9,098 nucleotides of DNA from assembly GCA_900549085.1 (NCBI GenBank), contig URMO01000078.1, forward strand, positions 1-9,098, written 5' to 3'. Below are positions 1 to 5,483 of this stretch, in pieces. Position 1 is the first letter of the stretch, and every line of letters starts with the position of its first letter. A model generated the notes under the pieces. It saw only the letters and a list, made by a program, of their open reading frames with translations. It made no database searches and was not told the origin of the DNA. A program made the position numbers and the translations under genes. The stretch comes from an uncultured Collinsella sp. (GTDB lineage Bacteria > Actinomycetota > Coriobacteriia > Coriobacteriales > Coriobacteriaceae).

Positions 1-1
1 C

Positions 2-157
2 CTGGCGCGTGCTGTGACGCGCGAGGAGTACGAGCAGGTGCTCGACCATGCCGATGACCTTGGCTTTACGACGATGTTCTGGCAAGAGGGCGGCGCGGTA
101 GACGAGAGCTTTACCCCGGCCTTCGACACCACCGGCGTCCTCACCAGCGCAAAGTAG
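2..157 (+). CDS. C-terminal end of a probable radical SAM / pyruvate formate-lyase-activating-like protein (5' truncated)
   Basis: The reading frame is open from the window edge and stops with TAG at 155-157, giving 51 visible residues. The visible tail contains TREEYEQVLDHADDLGFTTM followed by FWQEGG. The pattern 'R-x-T-x-E-E-Y-x-x-x-L-x-x-A-x-x-L-G', followed by an aromatic/Gln-rich strand, resembles the C-terminus of the COG1313-type putative pyruvate formate-lyase-activating enzymes. That is recalled family knowledge. The CxxxCxxC iron-sulfur motif that would prove it lies upstream of the window. The last residues (about 38-51) look like a flexible tail. The gene ends 151 bases before the tRNA gene and is followed by a palindrome at 168-202 that may end its transcript. 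Coding potential is clear from the G/C-rich third positions; the function is tentative. Confidence 0.6.
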   Translation: MARAVTREEYEQVLDHADDLGFTTMFWQEGGAVDESFTPAFDTTGVLTSAK

Positions 158-167
158 CGCGTTCGCC

Positions 168-202
168 GATGATTTTTCTGGGACGGGGATTAAAAAATCA
201 TC
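168..202. repeat. Palindrome with GGGACGGGG loop, REP-like class
   Basis: Perfect 10-bp inverted repeat: GATGATTTTT at 168-177 pairs with AAAAATCATC at 193-202, around a 15-nt loop containing GGGACGGGG. It starts 11 bases after the preceding stop codon, so it may help terminate that transcript, although no U-tract follows the right arm on the plus strand. A second, inverted GGGAC box lies nearby: TGGGACGG at 179-186 is the reverse complement of CCGTCCCA at 240-247. The loop resembles that of the palindrome at 2487-2525 (GGGGACGGAGG), while the stems differ in sequence. This suggests one family of elements defined by the loop rather than by the arms. Confidence 0.6.
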
Positions 203-267
203 GAGAGGATCTCTTGCTCGAAAGGTAGTCAAAATGGCTCCGTCCCAAAAAGACTGGTTATTGGGCG

Positions 268-295
268 TTGACAGTTGGCGAGCCGTAGGTAAAAT
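268..295 (+). promoter_or_regulatory. Housekeeping sigma promoter for tRNA-Ala
   Basis: TTGACA at 268-273 matches the -35 consensus exactly. TAAAAT at 290-295 matches five of six -10 positions, with a 16-bp spacer. A start about 7 bases downstream would fall near 302, leaving only a few nucleotides of leader before the mature tRNA at 309. This is the best promoter in the window and suits a strongly expressed stable RNA. Confidence 0.8.
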
Positions 296-308
296 ATCAA
301 CTTGTCCT

Positions 309-381
309 GGGGACGTAGCTCAGTTGGGAGAGCGCTGCCGTCGCATGGCAGAGGCCGAGGGTTCGACTCCCTTCGTCTCCA
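309..381 (+). tRNA. tRNA-Ala (anticodon CGC)
   Basis: All 73 positions fold as a cloverleaf. The acceptor stem is GGGGACG with CGTCTCC (one G-U pair). The D arm is GCTC/GAGC. The anticodon arm is CTGCC/GGCAG around the 7-nt loop GTCGCAT, which places CGC at positions 34-36 and reads GCG alanine codons. The variable loop is 5 nt, and the T arm is GAGGG/CCCTT with TTCGACT in the loop. The discriminator base is A at 381. CCA is not encoded (the next bases are CCC), so it must be added by tRNA nucleotidyltransferase. A promoter at 268-295 and a terminator at 396-427 make it a stand-alone transcription unit. Confidence 0.97.
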
Positions 382-395
382 CCCTTGGATTTGAT

Positions 396-427
396 AAGCC
401 GCTGACATTGTGTCGGCGGCTTTTTTT
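396..427 (+). terminator. Intrinsic terminator of the tRNA-Ala unit
   Basis: AAGCCGCTGACA (396-407) pairs with TGTCGGCGGCTT (411-422) over 12 bp with a single T-G wobble and a 3-nt loop. It is followed at once by a run of T residues to 427. It is a textbook rho-independent terminator 14 bases after the tRNA. It ends only 19 bases before the next start codon at 447, which leaves no obvious room for a separate promoter for that gene. Confidence 0.9.
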
Positions 428-446
428 AAAAAGAAAGGGCGGTACT

Positions 447-905
447 ATGGCCGAGCTTGAGTCCCAACCATTGTCCGACGAGGAGCGCGCCGAGTTGGAA
501 GAGCTCCGCGCCGAGAAGGCCCGCCGCGAGGCTCAGGAAGAGGCTCGTCGCGAGCGTGAGGAGCTGGCTGCCCTGCGTGCCGAGCGCGCAAAGGCCGAGG
601 AAGCCGCCACGAGGGCCGCATCCGAGCGCAAGCCCGCGCCCGCGCCCAAGCCCGCCACTGCGAAGCCTGCGCCTGCCGCACCCAAACCTCAACCTAAAAA
701 GGTGGCTCATCCCAAGCCCGCCGAGCCCAAGCCGAGTCGTGACGAGATGACCTTTGCCCAGCGCATGGTCACCTCCAAGGAGCCTACAGCCGAGGGCGAG
801 ATTCCCGGCATGGCTCCGGCTCAAAAAATCATCATCGTGCTCGCCCTCATCGCGTTTATCGTCTTTATGGTCTACACGATCACCGGCAGCATGGGCCTGC
901 ACTAA
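447..905 (+). CDS. Small coiled-coil protein with C-terminal membrane anchor, function unknown
   Basis: The product has 152 residues. Residues about 8-60 are almost entirely Glu, Arg, Lys, Ala and Leu with heptad-like spacing, predicting a long charged coiled coil. Residues 61-98 are a Lys-Pro-Ala-rich linker of the kind that spans a cell wall or crowded space. Residues 99-127 are mixed polar. Residues about 128-147 (IIIVLALIAFIVFMVYTI) form one transmembrane helix, followed by only five residues, so the protein is likely tail-anchored with its bulk in the cytoplasm. There is no signal peptide. The start at 447 has AAAGGGCGG just upstream; an in-frame start at 234 would read through the tRNA and is rejected. 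The only transcription signals upstream belong to the tRNA, so expression may depend on terminator readthrough. I do not recognise a named family. A structural or envelope-associated role is only a guess. Confidence 0.85.
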   Translation: MAELESQPLSDEERAELEELRAEKARREAQEEARREREELAALRAERAKAEEAATRAASERKPAPAPKPATAKPAPAAPKPQPKKVAHPKPAEPKPSRDEMTFAQRMVTSKEPTAEGEIPGMAPAQKIIIVLALIAFIVFMVYTITGSMGLH

Positions 906-987
906 CCTGTTCGCGCCGGGCTCCATGCCCGCACGTCCGCCTCGTCCAACCCTCAAATTCTGTACCACGCATCCGAAAGGTCGCCCC

Positions 988-2493
988 ATGGCTTTGACCG
1001 ACATCTCGCATCCCACCGACATTGCAATGCTCACCGATCTGTACGAGCTCACTATGGCCCAGGGCCTGTGGGAGAGCGGCAAGGCCAACGAGCAGGGTTG
1101 TTTTACCGCGTTTTACCGCGACCATCCCTTTGGTAGCGCCTACGCCGTCATGTGCGGTACCGCCGAGCTGCCCGAGCTGGTCGAGAACCTGCGCTTTACG
1201 CCCGAGGACATCGACTACCTCGCCTCGCTCCAGGCCCCGGCCGGCGGCGCGATGTTCAAGCCTGGATTCCTCGACTACCTGCGCGATTTTCGTGCGCATG
1301 TAAACATCGACGCCGTCCCCGAGGGCGAGCTCGTCTTTCCGCGCGAGCCCATGGTGCGCGTCACCGGCCCCGCGTTGGAGTGCCAGCTGCTTGAGACGGC
1401 GCTGCTCAACATCGTCGGCTTCCAGACACTTGTCGCCACCAAGACGGCGCGCGTGGTGTTGGCGGCGGACGGCCGTCCCGTGGCCGAGTTTGGCCTGCGC
1501 CGCGCCCAGGGTCCCGATGGCGGCCTGGCCGTCGCGCGCGCGAGCTACGTTGCCGGCTGCTCCTCTACGTCCAATGTACTCGCCGGTCGCCGCTACGGTA
1601 TTCCCGTCTTTGGCACGCATGCGCACAGCTGGGTGATGAGCTTCGATTCCGAGCTCGAGGCCTTCCGTGCCTTTGCCAAGTCGAGCCCCAAGAACTGTAC
1701 GCTGCTCATCGACACCTACGATGTGCGCGAGGGCTGCGAGCATGCCATTACGGTTGCCAAGGAGATGGAGGCGGTGGGCGAGCGTCTATCGGCCATTCGC
1801 ATCGACTCGGGCGACCTCGCTAAACTCTCCAAGTATGTGCGCGGCCGTTTTGATGCCGAGGGCTTGCCCTATGTGGGGATCTCGGTTTCCAACGATCTGG
1901 ACGAGTACACGATTCAGTCGCTGCTCGACCAGGGCGCGCCCATCGATAGCTTTGGTGTGGGTACCAAGCTCGCGACCTGCTACGACCAGCCGGCGCTGGG
2001 CGGTGTGTATAAGCTTTCTGCCCGCCGTGCGAGTGAAGCGGACCCGTGGACGCCGGTGGTTAAGCTCTCCGAGCAGCCCTACAAGCGCACGATCCCGGGC
2101 GTGCAGCGCGTGCGCCGCTATTACGACGGCTTTGGCGGCCCGATCTGCGACATGATCTATGACGAGGATCATCTGGCGGGGGAGGGCGCCGCGCGTGGCA
2201 ATACCCTCGTGGCCGTGAACGATGCCGCCCTGGTGACCGACGTTTCCGAGCTTGAGTATCGCGAGCTGCTGGCGCCGATCGTGCGCGATGGCAGTGCCGT
2301 TGCCCCGCGCGAGAGCATTGAGGACGCACGCGAGCGTTGCACCTGGGCACTGGACCATCTGGATCCGGTCTACAAGCGCTTCCTGTACCCGCAGACTTAT
2401 GTGGTGGGCATGGAGCAGGGCCTGGCACAGGTGCGCGACGAGCTCGTGCGCAAGAACATGGCCGCGGCTTCGGCCTTCCCCTGGGCAAAATGA
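988..2493 (+). CDS. pncB: Nicotinate phosphoribosyltransferase
   Basis: The 501-residue product matches the NAPRTase family (EC 6.3.4.21), which joins nicotinate to PRPP with ATP hydrolysis to form nicotinate mononucleotide, the entry step of the Preiss-Handler NAD salvage pathway in the cytoplasm. Visible family signatures are TDLYELTMAQG (residues 16-26), FGLRRAQGPDGG (168-179), GTHAHSW at 209-215 holding the candidate phosphorylated His (211 or 213), RIDSGDLAKLSKYV (271-284) in the phosphoribosyl-binding region, and SFGVGTKLATCYDQPALGGVYK (321-342). The length fits the long NAPRTase form. The start at 988 follows GAAAGG with good spacing and begins directly with the family N-terminus; in-frame codons back to 754 overlap the previous gene and look unlike protein. 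The stop codon TGA (2491-2493) lies inside the left arm of a palindrome, so the last two residues are contributed by that element. No regulatory site for NAD repression was recognised in the 82-base leader. Confidence 0.95.
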   Translation: MALTDISHPTDIAMLTDLYELTMAQGLWESGKANEQGCFTAFYRDHPFGSAYAVMCGTAELPELVENLRFTPEDIDYLASLQAPAGGAMFKPGFLDYLRDFRAHVNIDAVPEGELVFPREPMVRVTGPALECQLLETALLNIVGFQTLVATKTARVVLAADGRPVAEFGLRRAQGPDGGLAVARASYVAGCSSTSNVLAGRRYGIPVFGTHAHSWVMSFDSELEAFRAFAKSSPKNCTLLIDTYDVREGCEHAITVAKEMEAVGERLSAIRIDSGDLAKLSKYVRGRFDAEGLPYVGISVSNDLDEYTIQSLLDQGAPIDSFGVGTKLATCYDQPALGGVYKLSARRASEADPWTPVVKLSEQPYKRTIPGVQRVRRYYDGFGGPICDMIYDEDHLAGEGAARGNTLVAVNDAALVTDVSELEYRELLAPIVRDGSAVAPRESIEDARERCTWALDHLDPVYKRFLYPQTYVVGMEQGLAQVRDELVRKNMAAASAFPWAK

Positions 2494-2525
2494 TCCGAAG
2501 GGGACGGAGGAAAACGGATCATTTT
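2487..2525. repeat. Palindrome with GGGGACGGAGG loop overlapping the pncB stop
   Basis: Perfect 11-bp inverted repeat: AAAATGATCCG (2487-2497) pairs with CGGATCATTTT (2515-2525) around a 17-nt A/G-only loop apart from one C, containing GGGGACGGAGG. The left arm carries the TGA stop of the upstream gene. The right arm ends in TTTT, so it may act as a weak terminator in either direction. The loop matches that of 168-202 closely. It lies 36 bases upstream of the proB start. Confidence 0.75.
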
Positions 2526-2561
2526 CTCGCCCGCCTGCTCAACATTCGATTGGTTTGACGT

Positions 2562-3689
2562 ATGACGACTTCTTATAAAACGATGGTGGTAAAGATCGGT
2601 TCGTCCACGGTGGTGGGTGCCGACGGCAAGGTCAACCGCGCCTTTATCGGCGGGCTTGCCGACCAGGCCGCAGCCCTGCGCAAGCTCGGCTGGCGTCTGG
2701 TCGTGGTGAGCTCGGGCGCTATCGCCTGTGGCTATCCCGTGCTGGGCTTCGACCGCAAGCCGGTCGGTGACCTGCCGAGCCTGCAAGCCTGCGCCTCGGC
2801 CGGTCAGTGTATCATCTCGTCGGCCTACGACGAGGAGTTTCATGCGCGCGACCTGCTCACCTCGCTCGTGCTGCTCACGCGCCACGATACGGCCCGCCGC
2901 ACATCCTACCTGCACGCACGCGACGCTCTGCTGCGCCTGGTGGAGCTCGGCGTGGTGCCGGTCGTCAACGAGAACGATACCGTTACCGTCGACGAGATCA
3001 AGTTTGGCGACAACGACACGCTGGCGGCGCTTGTGAGCTGCCTGGTTTCTGCCGATCTGTGCGTGACGCTCTCGGACATCGATGGGCTCTATACCGCCAA
3101 TCCGCACGAGGACCCTACGGCCGAGTTTGTCCCGGTCGTGCATAAGATCGATGCCAAGATTATTGCCTCGGCGGGCGATTCTTCCACATCGGTGGGCACA
3201 GGCGGCATGATTACCAAGATCCGCGCGAGCCGCATTCTGATGACGGCGGGCATTCAGAGCGTGATCTGCTCGGGCGAGGAGCCCGATGCGCTCGTGCGCC
3301 TCGCTCGCGGCGAGAGTGTGGGCACGCTGTTCGATCCGCCGGCGGAGCGTCTGGACATTGCGCCCCGCAAGCTGTGGATCGCGCTGGGCGACAAGGCGCA
3401 TGGCTCGGTGACGGTCGATGACGGCGCCGCGAAGGCGCTGGTCAGCCGTGGCTCGTCCTTGCTCGCGGTGGGTATTCGCGAGGTCGATGGCACGTTTGCC
3501 GAGGGCGATGTGCTCGACGTGTGCGATTCGGGCGGTATGGTCGTCGCCCGCGGTATCGCCGAGGCCGATTCGGACGTGCTGGAGCTTGCGGCAGGACGTC
3601 GCCAGGACCAGATTGCCGGCAACCGCCTACTGGCAGACCTGGCCGAGAAGCCCGCGATTCATCGAGATAATTTGATCGTCTTCGCCTAA
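2562..3689 (+). CDS. proB: Glutamate 5-kinase with C-terminal PUA domain
   Basis: The 375-residue product fits the glutamate 5-kinase family (EC 2.7.2.11), which phosphorylates L-glutamate to gamma-glutamyl phosphate in the first, usually proline-inhibited, step of proline synthesis. The amino-acid kinase domain (about 1-255) shows VVKIGSSTVV with Lys11, VVVSSGAIACG (47-57), VVNENDTVTVDEIKFGDNDTL split over 134-154 (the glutamate-binding and feedback region), TLSDIDGLYTANP (169-181) and GTGGMITKI (212-220), a nucleotide-binding segment. Residues about 268-355 form a PUA domain (SSLLAVGIREVDGTF, then RRQDQIAG), as in long-form ProB. The ATG at 2562 is the only start that gives the family N-terminus, but no convincing Shine-Dalgarno sequence precedes it, which is unusual here. 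ProA, its substrate-channelling partner, is 1.8 kb away beyond an opposite-strand gene. Confidence 0.96.
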   Translation: MTTSYKTMVVKIGSSTVVGADGKVNRAFIGGLADQAAALRKLGWRLVVVSSGAIACGYPVLGFDRKPVGDLPSLQACASAGQCIISSAYDEEFHARDLLTSLVLLTRHDTARRTSYLHARDALLRLVELGVVPVVNENDTVTVDEIKFGDNDTLAALVSCLVSADLCVTLSDIDGLYTANPHEDPTAEFVPVVHKIDAKIIASAGDSSTSVGTGGMITKIRASRILMTAGIQSVICSGEEPDALVRLARGESVGTLFDPPAERLDIAPRKLWIALGDKAHGSVTVDDGAAKALVSRGSSLLAVGIREVDGTFAEGDVLDVCDSGGMVVARGIAEADSDVLELAAGRRQDQIAGNRLLADLAEKPAIHRDNLIVFA

Positions 3690-3703
3690 CGGGTCGACGC
3701 TGC

Positions 3704-3803
3704 GCGCCGCCCAGAGCGACAATTTGTCATTCAAAAGGTGAGGCATGACCATCAGGTCTATACCTCGCATTTTTCATGCCAACTTGTTCGCTCTGGGCGG
3801 CGC
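3704..3803. repeat. 100-nt element with perfect 16-bp inverted repeat
   Basis: The arms at 3704-3719 (GCGCCGCCCAGAGCGA) and 3788-3803 are exact reverse complements. CAA at 3720-3722 and TTG at 3784-3786 extend the helix past a one-base bulge. Inside, GGCATGA (3742-3748) pairs with TCATGCC (3774-3780), enclosing AGGT-CTAT-ACCT at 3754-3765. A competing pairing also exists: GTCAT (3726-3730) with ATGAC (3745-3749). It lies between convergent genes (proB and the peptidase gene), 14 bases after the proB stop. No clean U-tract follows, so it is not an ordinary terminator. It could be a structured RNA, a MITE-like repeat, or a decayed inverted duplication. Confidence 0.6.
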
Positions 3804-3846
3804 TCGCTTCTTTTCCTCGACCTTCGACTTAAAGCCACTCGCTTAG
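3745..3846 (+). CDS. Possible 33-codon small ORF in the structured element
   Basis: ATG at 3745 is preceded by AAAAGGTGAGG with suitable spacing and opens a frame to TAG at 3844-3846. The peptide starts MTIRSIPRIFHANLF, continues with ALGGARFFSS and ends FDLKPLA. It is basic and moderately hydrophobic, with no clear signal peptide or membrane helix. The start codon lies within an internal hairpin stem, and the right 16-bp arm encodes most of the FALGGA segment, so folding of the RNA would compete with translation. It uses AGG, ATA and TTA codons, which are rare in neighbouring genes and argue against an ordinary native gene. I do not recognise a family. It may be a chance ORF; conservation across related genomes would decide. 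Confidence 0.3.
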   Translation: MTIRSIPRIFHANLFALGGARFFSSTFDLKPLA

Positions 3847-3889
3847 GGGCGTTTTCGCTTTCCGACCTCTACCTGCGGCATTGTTGTTG

Positions 3890-3942
3890 CCGGCACTTAT
3901 TCTGCACTAGGGGACGCTCTTTTTGTGCCGGTGGACGGGGAC
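3890..3942. repeat. Short palindrome with two GGGGAC boxes
   Basis: CCGGCAC (3890-3896) pairs with GTGCCGG (3925-3931) around a loop carrying GGGGAC at 3910-3915. A second GGGGAC follows at 3937-3942, in the same orientation, ten bases before the end of the minus-strand peptidase gene. The stem is only 7 bp with a 28-nt loop, so the structure alone is weak. The shared loop motif with the other intergenic palindromes is the reason for listing it. Confidence 0.35.
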
Positions 3943-3951
3943 ACTCCTTTG

Positions 3952-5370
3952 CTAGAAGATCCGGCGCAGGTCTCCGCGGTTGAGGGCTTCGTTGTAGAGG
4001 TGCTTGAACACCACGCTGCCGTGCAGGCCATCGTGCTCAAACTCGTTGGTCACCCAGGCATGCGAGTTGCCAATGCGGCTGAGCGTATCGAGCTGCAGAC
4101 CCGAATCGACGTACATGTCGTCGAAGTACACCGCGGCCTGGAGCGGCACCTCATTATAGGCCAGGCGCTGCGGGTCGTAGATCTTGTCCCAGCTGGTGTC
4201 TTCCATCAGCAGGTCCATCGCCGGCTTGAAGGGCTTAAGTTCGGGCATCTGCTCAAACATCCACGGGAACATGGCCTCGCCGGTAAACATGAGCGGTCGC
4301 GCGAGGGTGTCGAACTCGGCGCGGTGCGCCTTCTCTTCTGCCGCGGCCCAGCGGATGGGCATGGTGTCGCCATCGGCGTAGATGAACTCCTGCAGCGTCC
4401 AGTACAGCGGATTCGTGCGTGTGCTGGTGCGCTCGAAGGCGTGCATCAAAAAGCTGTCGGATACCGAGGAACCGCAGCTCAACGTACCGTCGCCATCAAC
4501 AAACGCGTGGTCGATAATCCAGTGCATGCGCTCAAAGCTCGGCTTCATGCCAAAGTCGCTGCCCATGAGCTGCAGGCGCTCGACCGTCATCGGCGAGCCG
4601 TCGGGCAGTGCGGGCTTTTGCTCCTCGAGGGCATCTGCCAGGGCCGCCACGCGTTCGACGTCGGCGGGGTAGCGGTCATAATACTGCTGGGTCTTGGCCG
4701 CCATGCGCGGGAAGGTGTGCGCGTAGACCTCGCCGGCGCTCGCCGGCACGTGCGGAATGCCGCCACAGGTAAAGCTTGCCGCCACGCCCTCGGGGAAGAG
4801 CGACAGATAGCTCAACGTCAAAAAGCCGCCGTAGCTCTGCCCGAGTGTGACCCAGGGCTTGCCGCCAAAGCCCACCAGACGCAGGTACTCAAAATCGCGC
4901 ACGATGGAGCTGGCGAGGTGGCGCTTGAGGAAGTCCGCCTGCGAGCGCGCGGCATCTGAGCCGGCCGCCGTCGCGCGATCGCCCAGAGCCGCGATCGTAC
5001 GACCGTCTACGCAGCTGCTGCGCCCGGTACCGCGCTGGTCGGGCAGCACGACGCGGAAATGCTTGACGGCCTCCTCGATCCAGCCATCGCTTGTGGGCGA
5101 CAGCGGACGCGGGCTTTCGCCGCCGGGGCCGCCCTGCAAAAAGAGGAGGAGCGGCAAGTCGTCGTTAATGCAGTCGGGCGCGCAAATCACGCGGTAGAAG
5201 AGCTTGATGCTTTCGGGTGCGCCGGCGATGGGCGCCGGCATTGCGCCGCGGCGCATGGTACTGCCGACGGCCAAAAGCATGGGCTCCAGGCCGCGCCAGT
5301 CGAGGGGGACGTCGATGCTGTGGTCCTCGACGTAGAGGCCGGGGACGTGGTACGAAGTGATGAGCGCCAT
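3952..5370 (-). CDS. Alpha/beta hydrolase, proline iminopeptidase-like (S33 family)
   Basis: The 472-residue product resembles prolyl aminopeptidases (EC 3.4.11.5), cytoplasmic serine peptidases that remove N-terminal proline. Visible motifs are LQGGPGGES (79-86, the HGGPG-type oxyanion loop with Gln replacing His), VVLPDQRGTGRS (107-118), the nucleophile elbow GQSYGG with Ser179, a helical cap from about 215 to 355, candidate acid residues in YFDDMYVD (415-422), and the catalytic His450 in DGLHG. The start at 5370 begins the conserved-looking region and has GGAAG upstream. An in-frame TTG at 5460 would add 30 poorly conserved-looking residues and would place the start beyond a possible -10 at 5409-5414. 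It is longer than the small bacterial PIPs of about 310 residues and nearer the longer actinobacterial type of about 430. It sits between proB and proA on the opposite strand, suggesting a proline-recycling role by context. Substrate specificity is inferred. Confidence 0.85.
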   Translation of the reverse strand: MALITSYHVPGLYVEDHSIDVPLDWRGLEPMLLAVGSTMRRGAMPAPIAGAPESIKLFYRVICAPDCINDDLPLLLFLQGGPGGESPRPLSPTSDGWIEEAVKHFRVVLPDQRGTGRSSCVDGRTIAALGDRATAAGSDAARSQADFLKRHLASSIVRDFEYLRLVGFGGKPWVTLGQSYGGFLTLSYLSLFPEGVAASFTCGGIPHVPASAGEVYAHTFPRMAAKTQQYYDRYPADVERVAALADALEEQKPALPDGSPMTVERLQLMGSDFGMKPSFERMHWIIDHAFVDGDGTLSCGSSVSDSFLMHAFERTSTRTNPLYWTLQEFIYADGDTMPIRWAAAEEKAHRAEFDTLARPLMFTGEAMFPWMFEQMPELKPFKPAMDLLMEDTSWDKIYDPQRLAYNEVPLQAAVYFDDMYVDSGLQLDTLSRIGNSHAWVTNEFEHDGLHGSVVFKHLYNEALNRGDLRRIF

Positions 5371-5408
5371 GTGATGCTTCCATTCGTTGCGGTGTTTCGG
5401 GTTGACCA

Positions 5409-5439
5409 ATTCTACCGCCGTCTGCGAGGATGCGTGCAA
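5409..5439 (-). promoter_or_regulatory. Weak candidate promoter for the peptidase gene
   Basis: Read on the minus strand, TAGAAT (5414-5409) matches five of six -10 positions. TTGCAC (5439-5434) is a poor -35 at a long 19-bp spacing. A start near 5402 would give a leader of about 30 nt to the ATG at 5370 and would exclude the upstream TTG start at 5460. The region also lies just upstream of proA on the other strand, so the two divergent genes may share control DNA. Confidence 0.25.
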
Positions 5440-5483
5440 ATCGGCTACCATGGTTGGCAAACATCTAAGAGAAAGGGCCGTTC

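Noticed and set aside
309..314. GGGGAC at the tRNA 5' end as a member of the repeat family
   Set aside because: It is the acceptor stem of a complete tRNA and needs no other explanation.
234..446. N-terminal extension of the coiled-coil gene starting at 234
   Set aside because: It would read through the promoter, the tRNA and its terminator; the ATG at 447 has a proper ribosome binding site.
917..931. CGGGC-TCCAT-GCCCG hairpin before pncB
   Set aside because: Only 5 bp and no U-tract; too weak to call a terminator or a leader switch.
754..987. Extended N-terminus for nicotinate phosphoribosyltransferase
   Set aside because: It overlaps the upstream gene in another frame and lacks any family similarity; the ATG at 988 begins the conserved sequence behind a GAAAGG.
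880..1743. Long minus-strand frame opposite pncB (and similar ones opposite proB and proA)
   Set aside because: Antisense artefacts of high third-position GC; the plus-strand proteins carry full family signatures.
3738..3983. 81-codon frame from GTG at 3738
   Set aside because: Cys/Arg-rich composition unlike a real protein; it overlaps the end of the peptidase gene and the palindromes.
3925..4959. Long plus-strand frame opposite the peptidase gene
   Set aside because: Shadow of a well-supported minus-strand enzyme, created by high-GC codon bias; no family motifs.
5307..5346. GGGGAC occurrences inside the peptidase gene
   Set aside because: They lie in coding sequence without palindromic flanks; expected by chance in this composition.
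5371..5460. Upstream TTG start for the peptidase, adding 30 residues
   Set aside because: It is non-ATG, the added residues look unconserved, and the best -10 candidate lies inside it; 5370 is preferred, though not proven.
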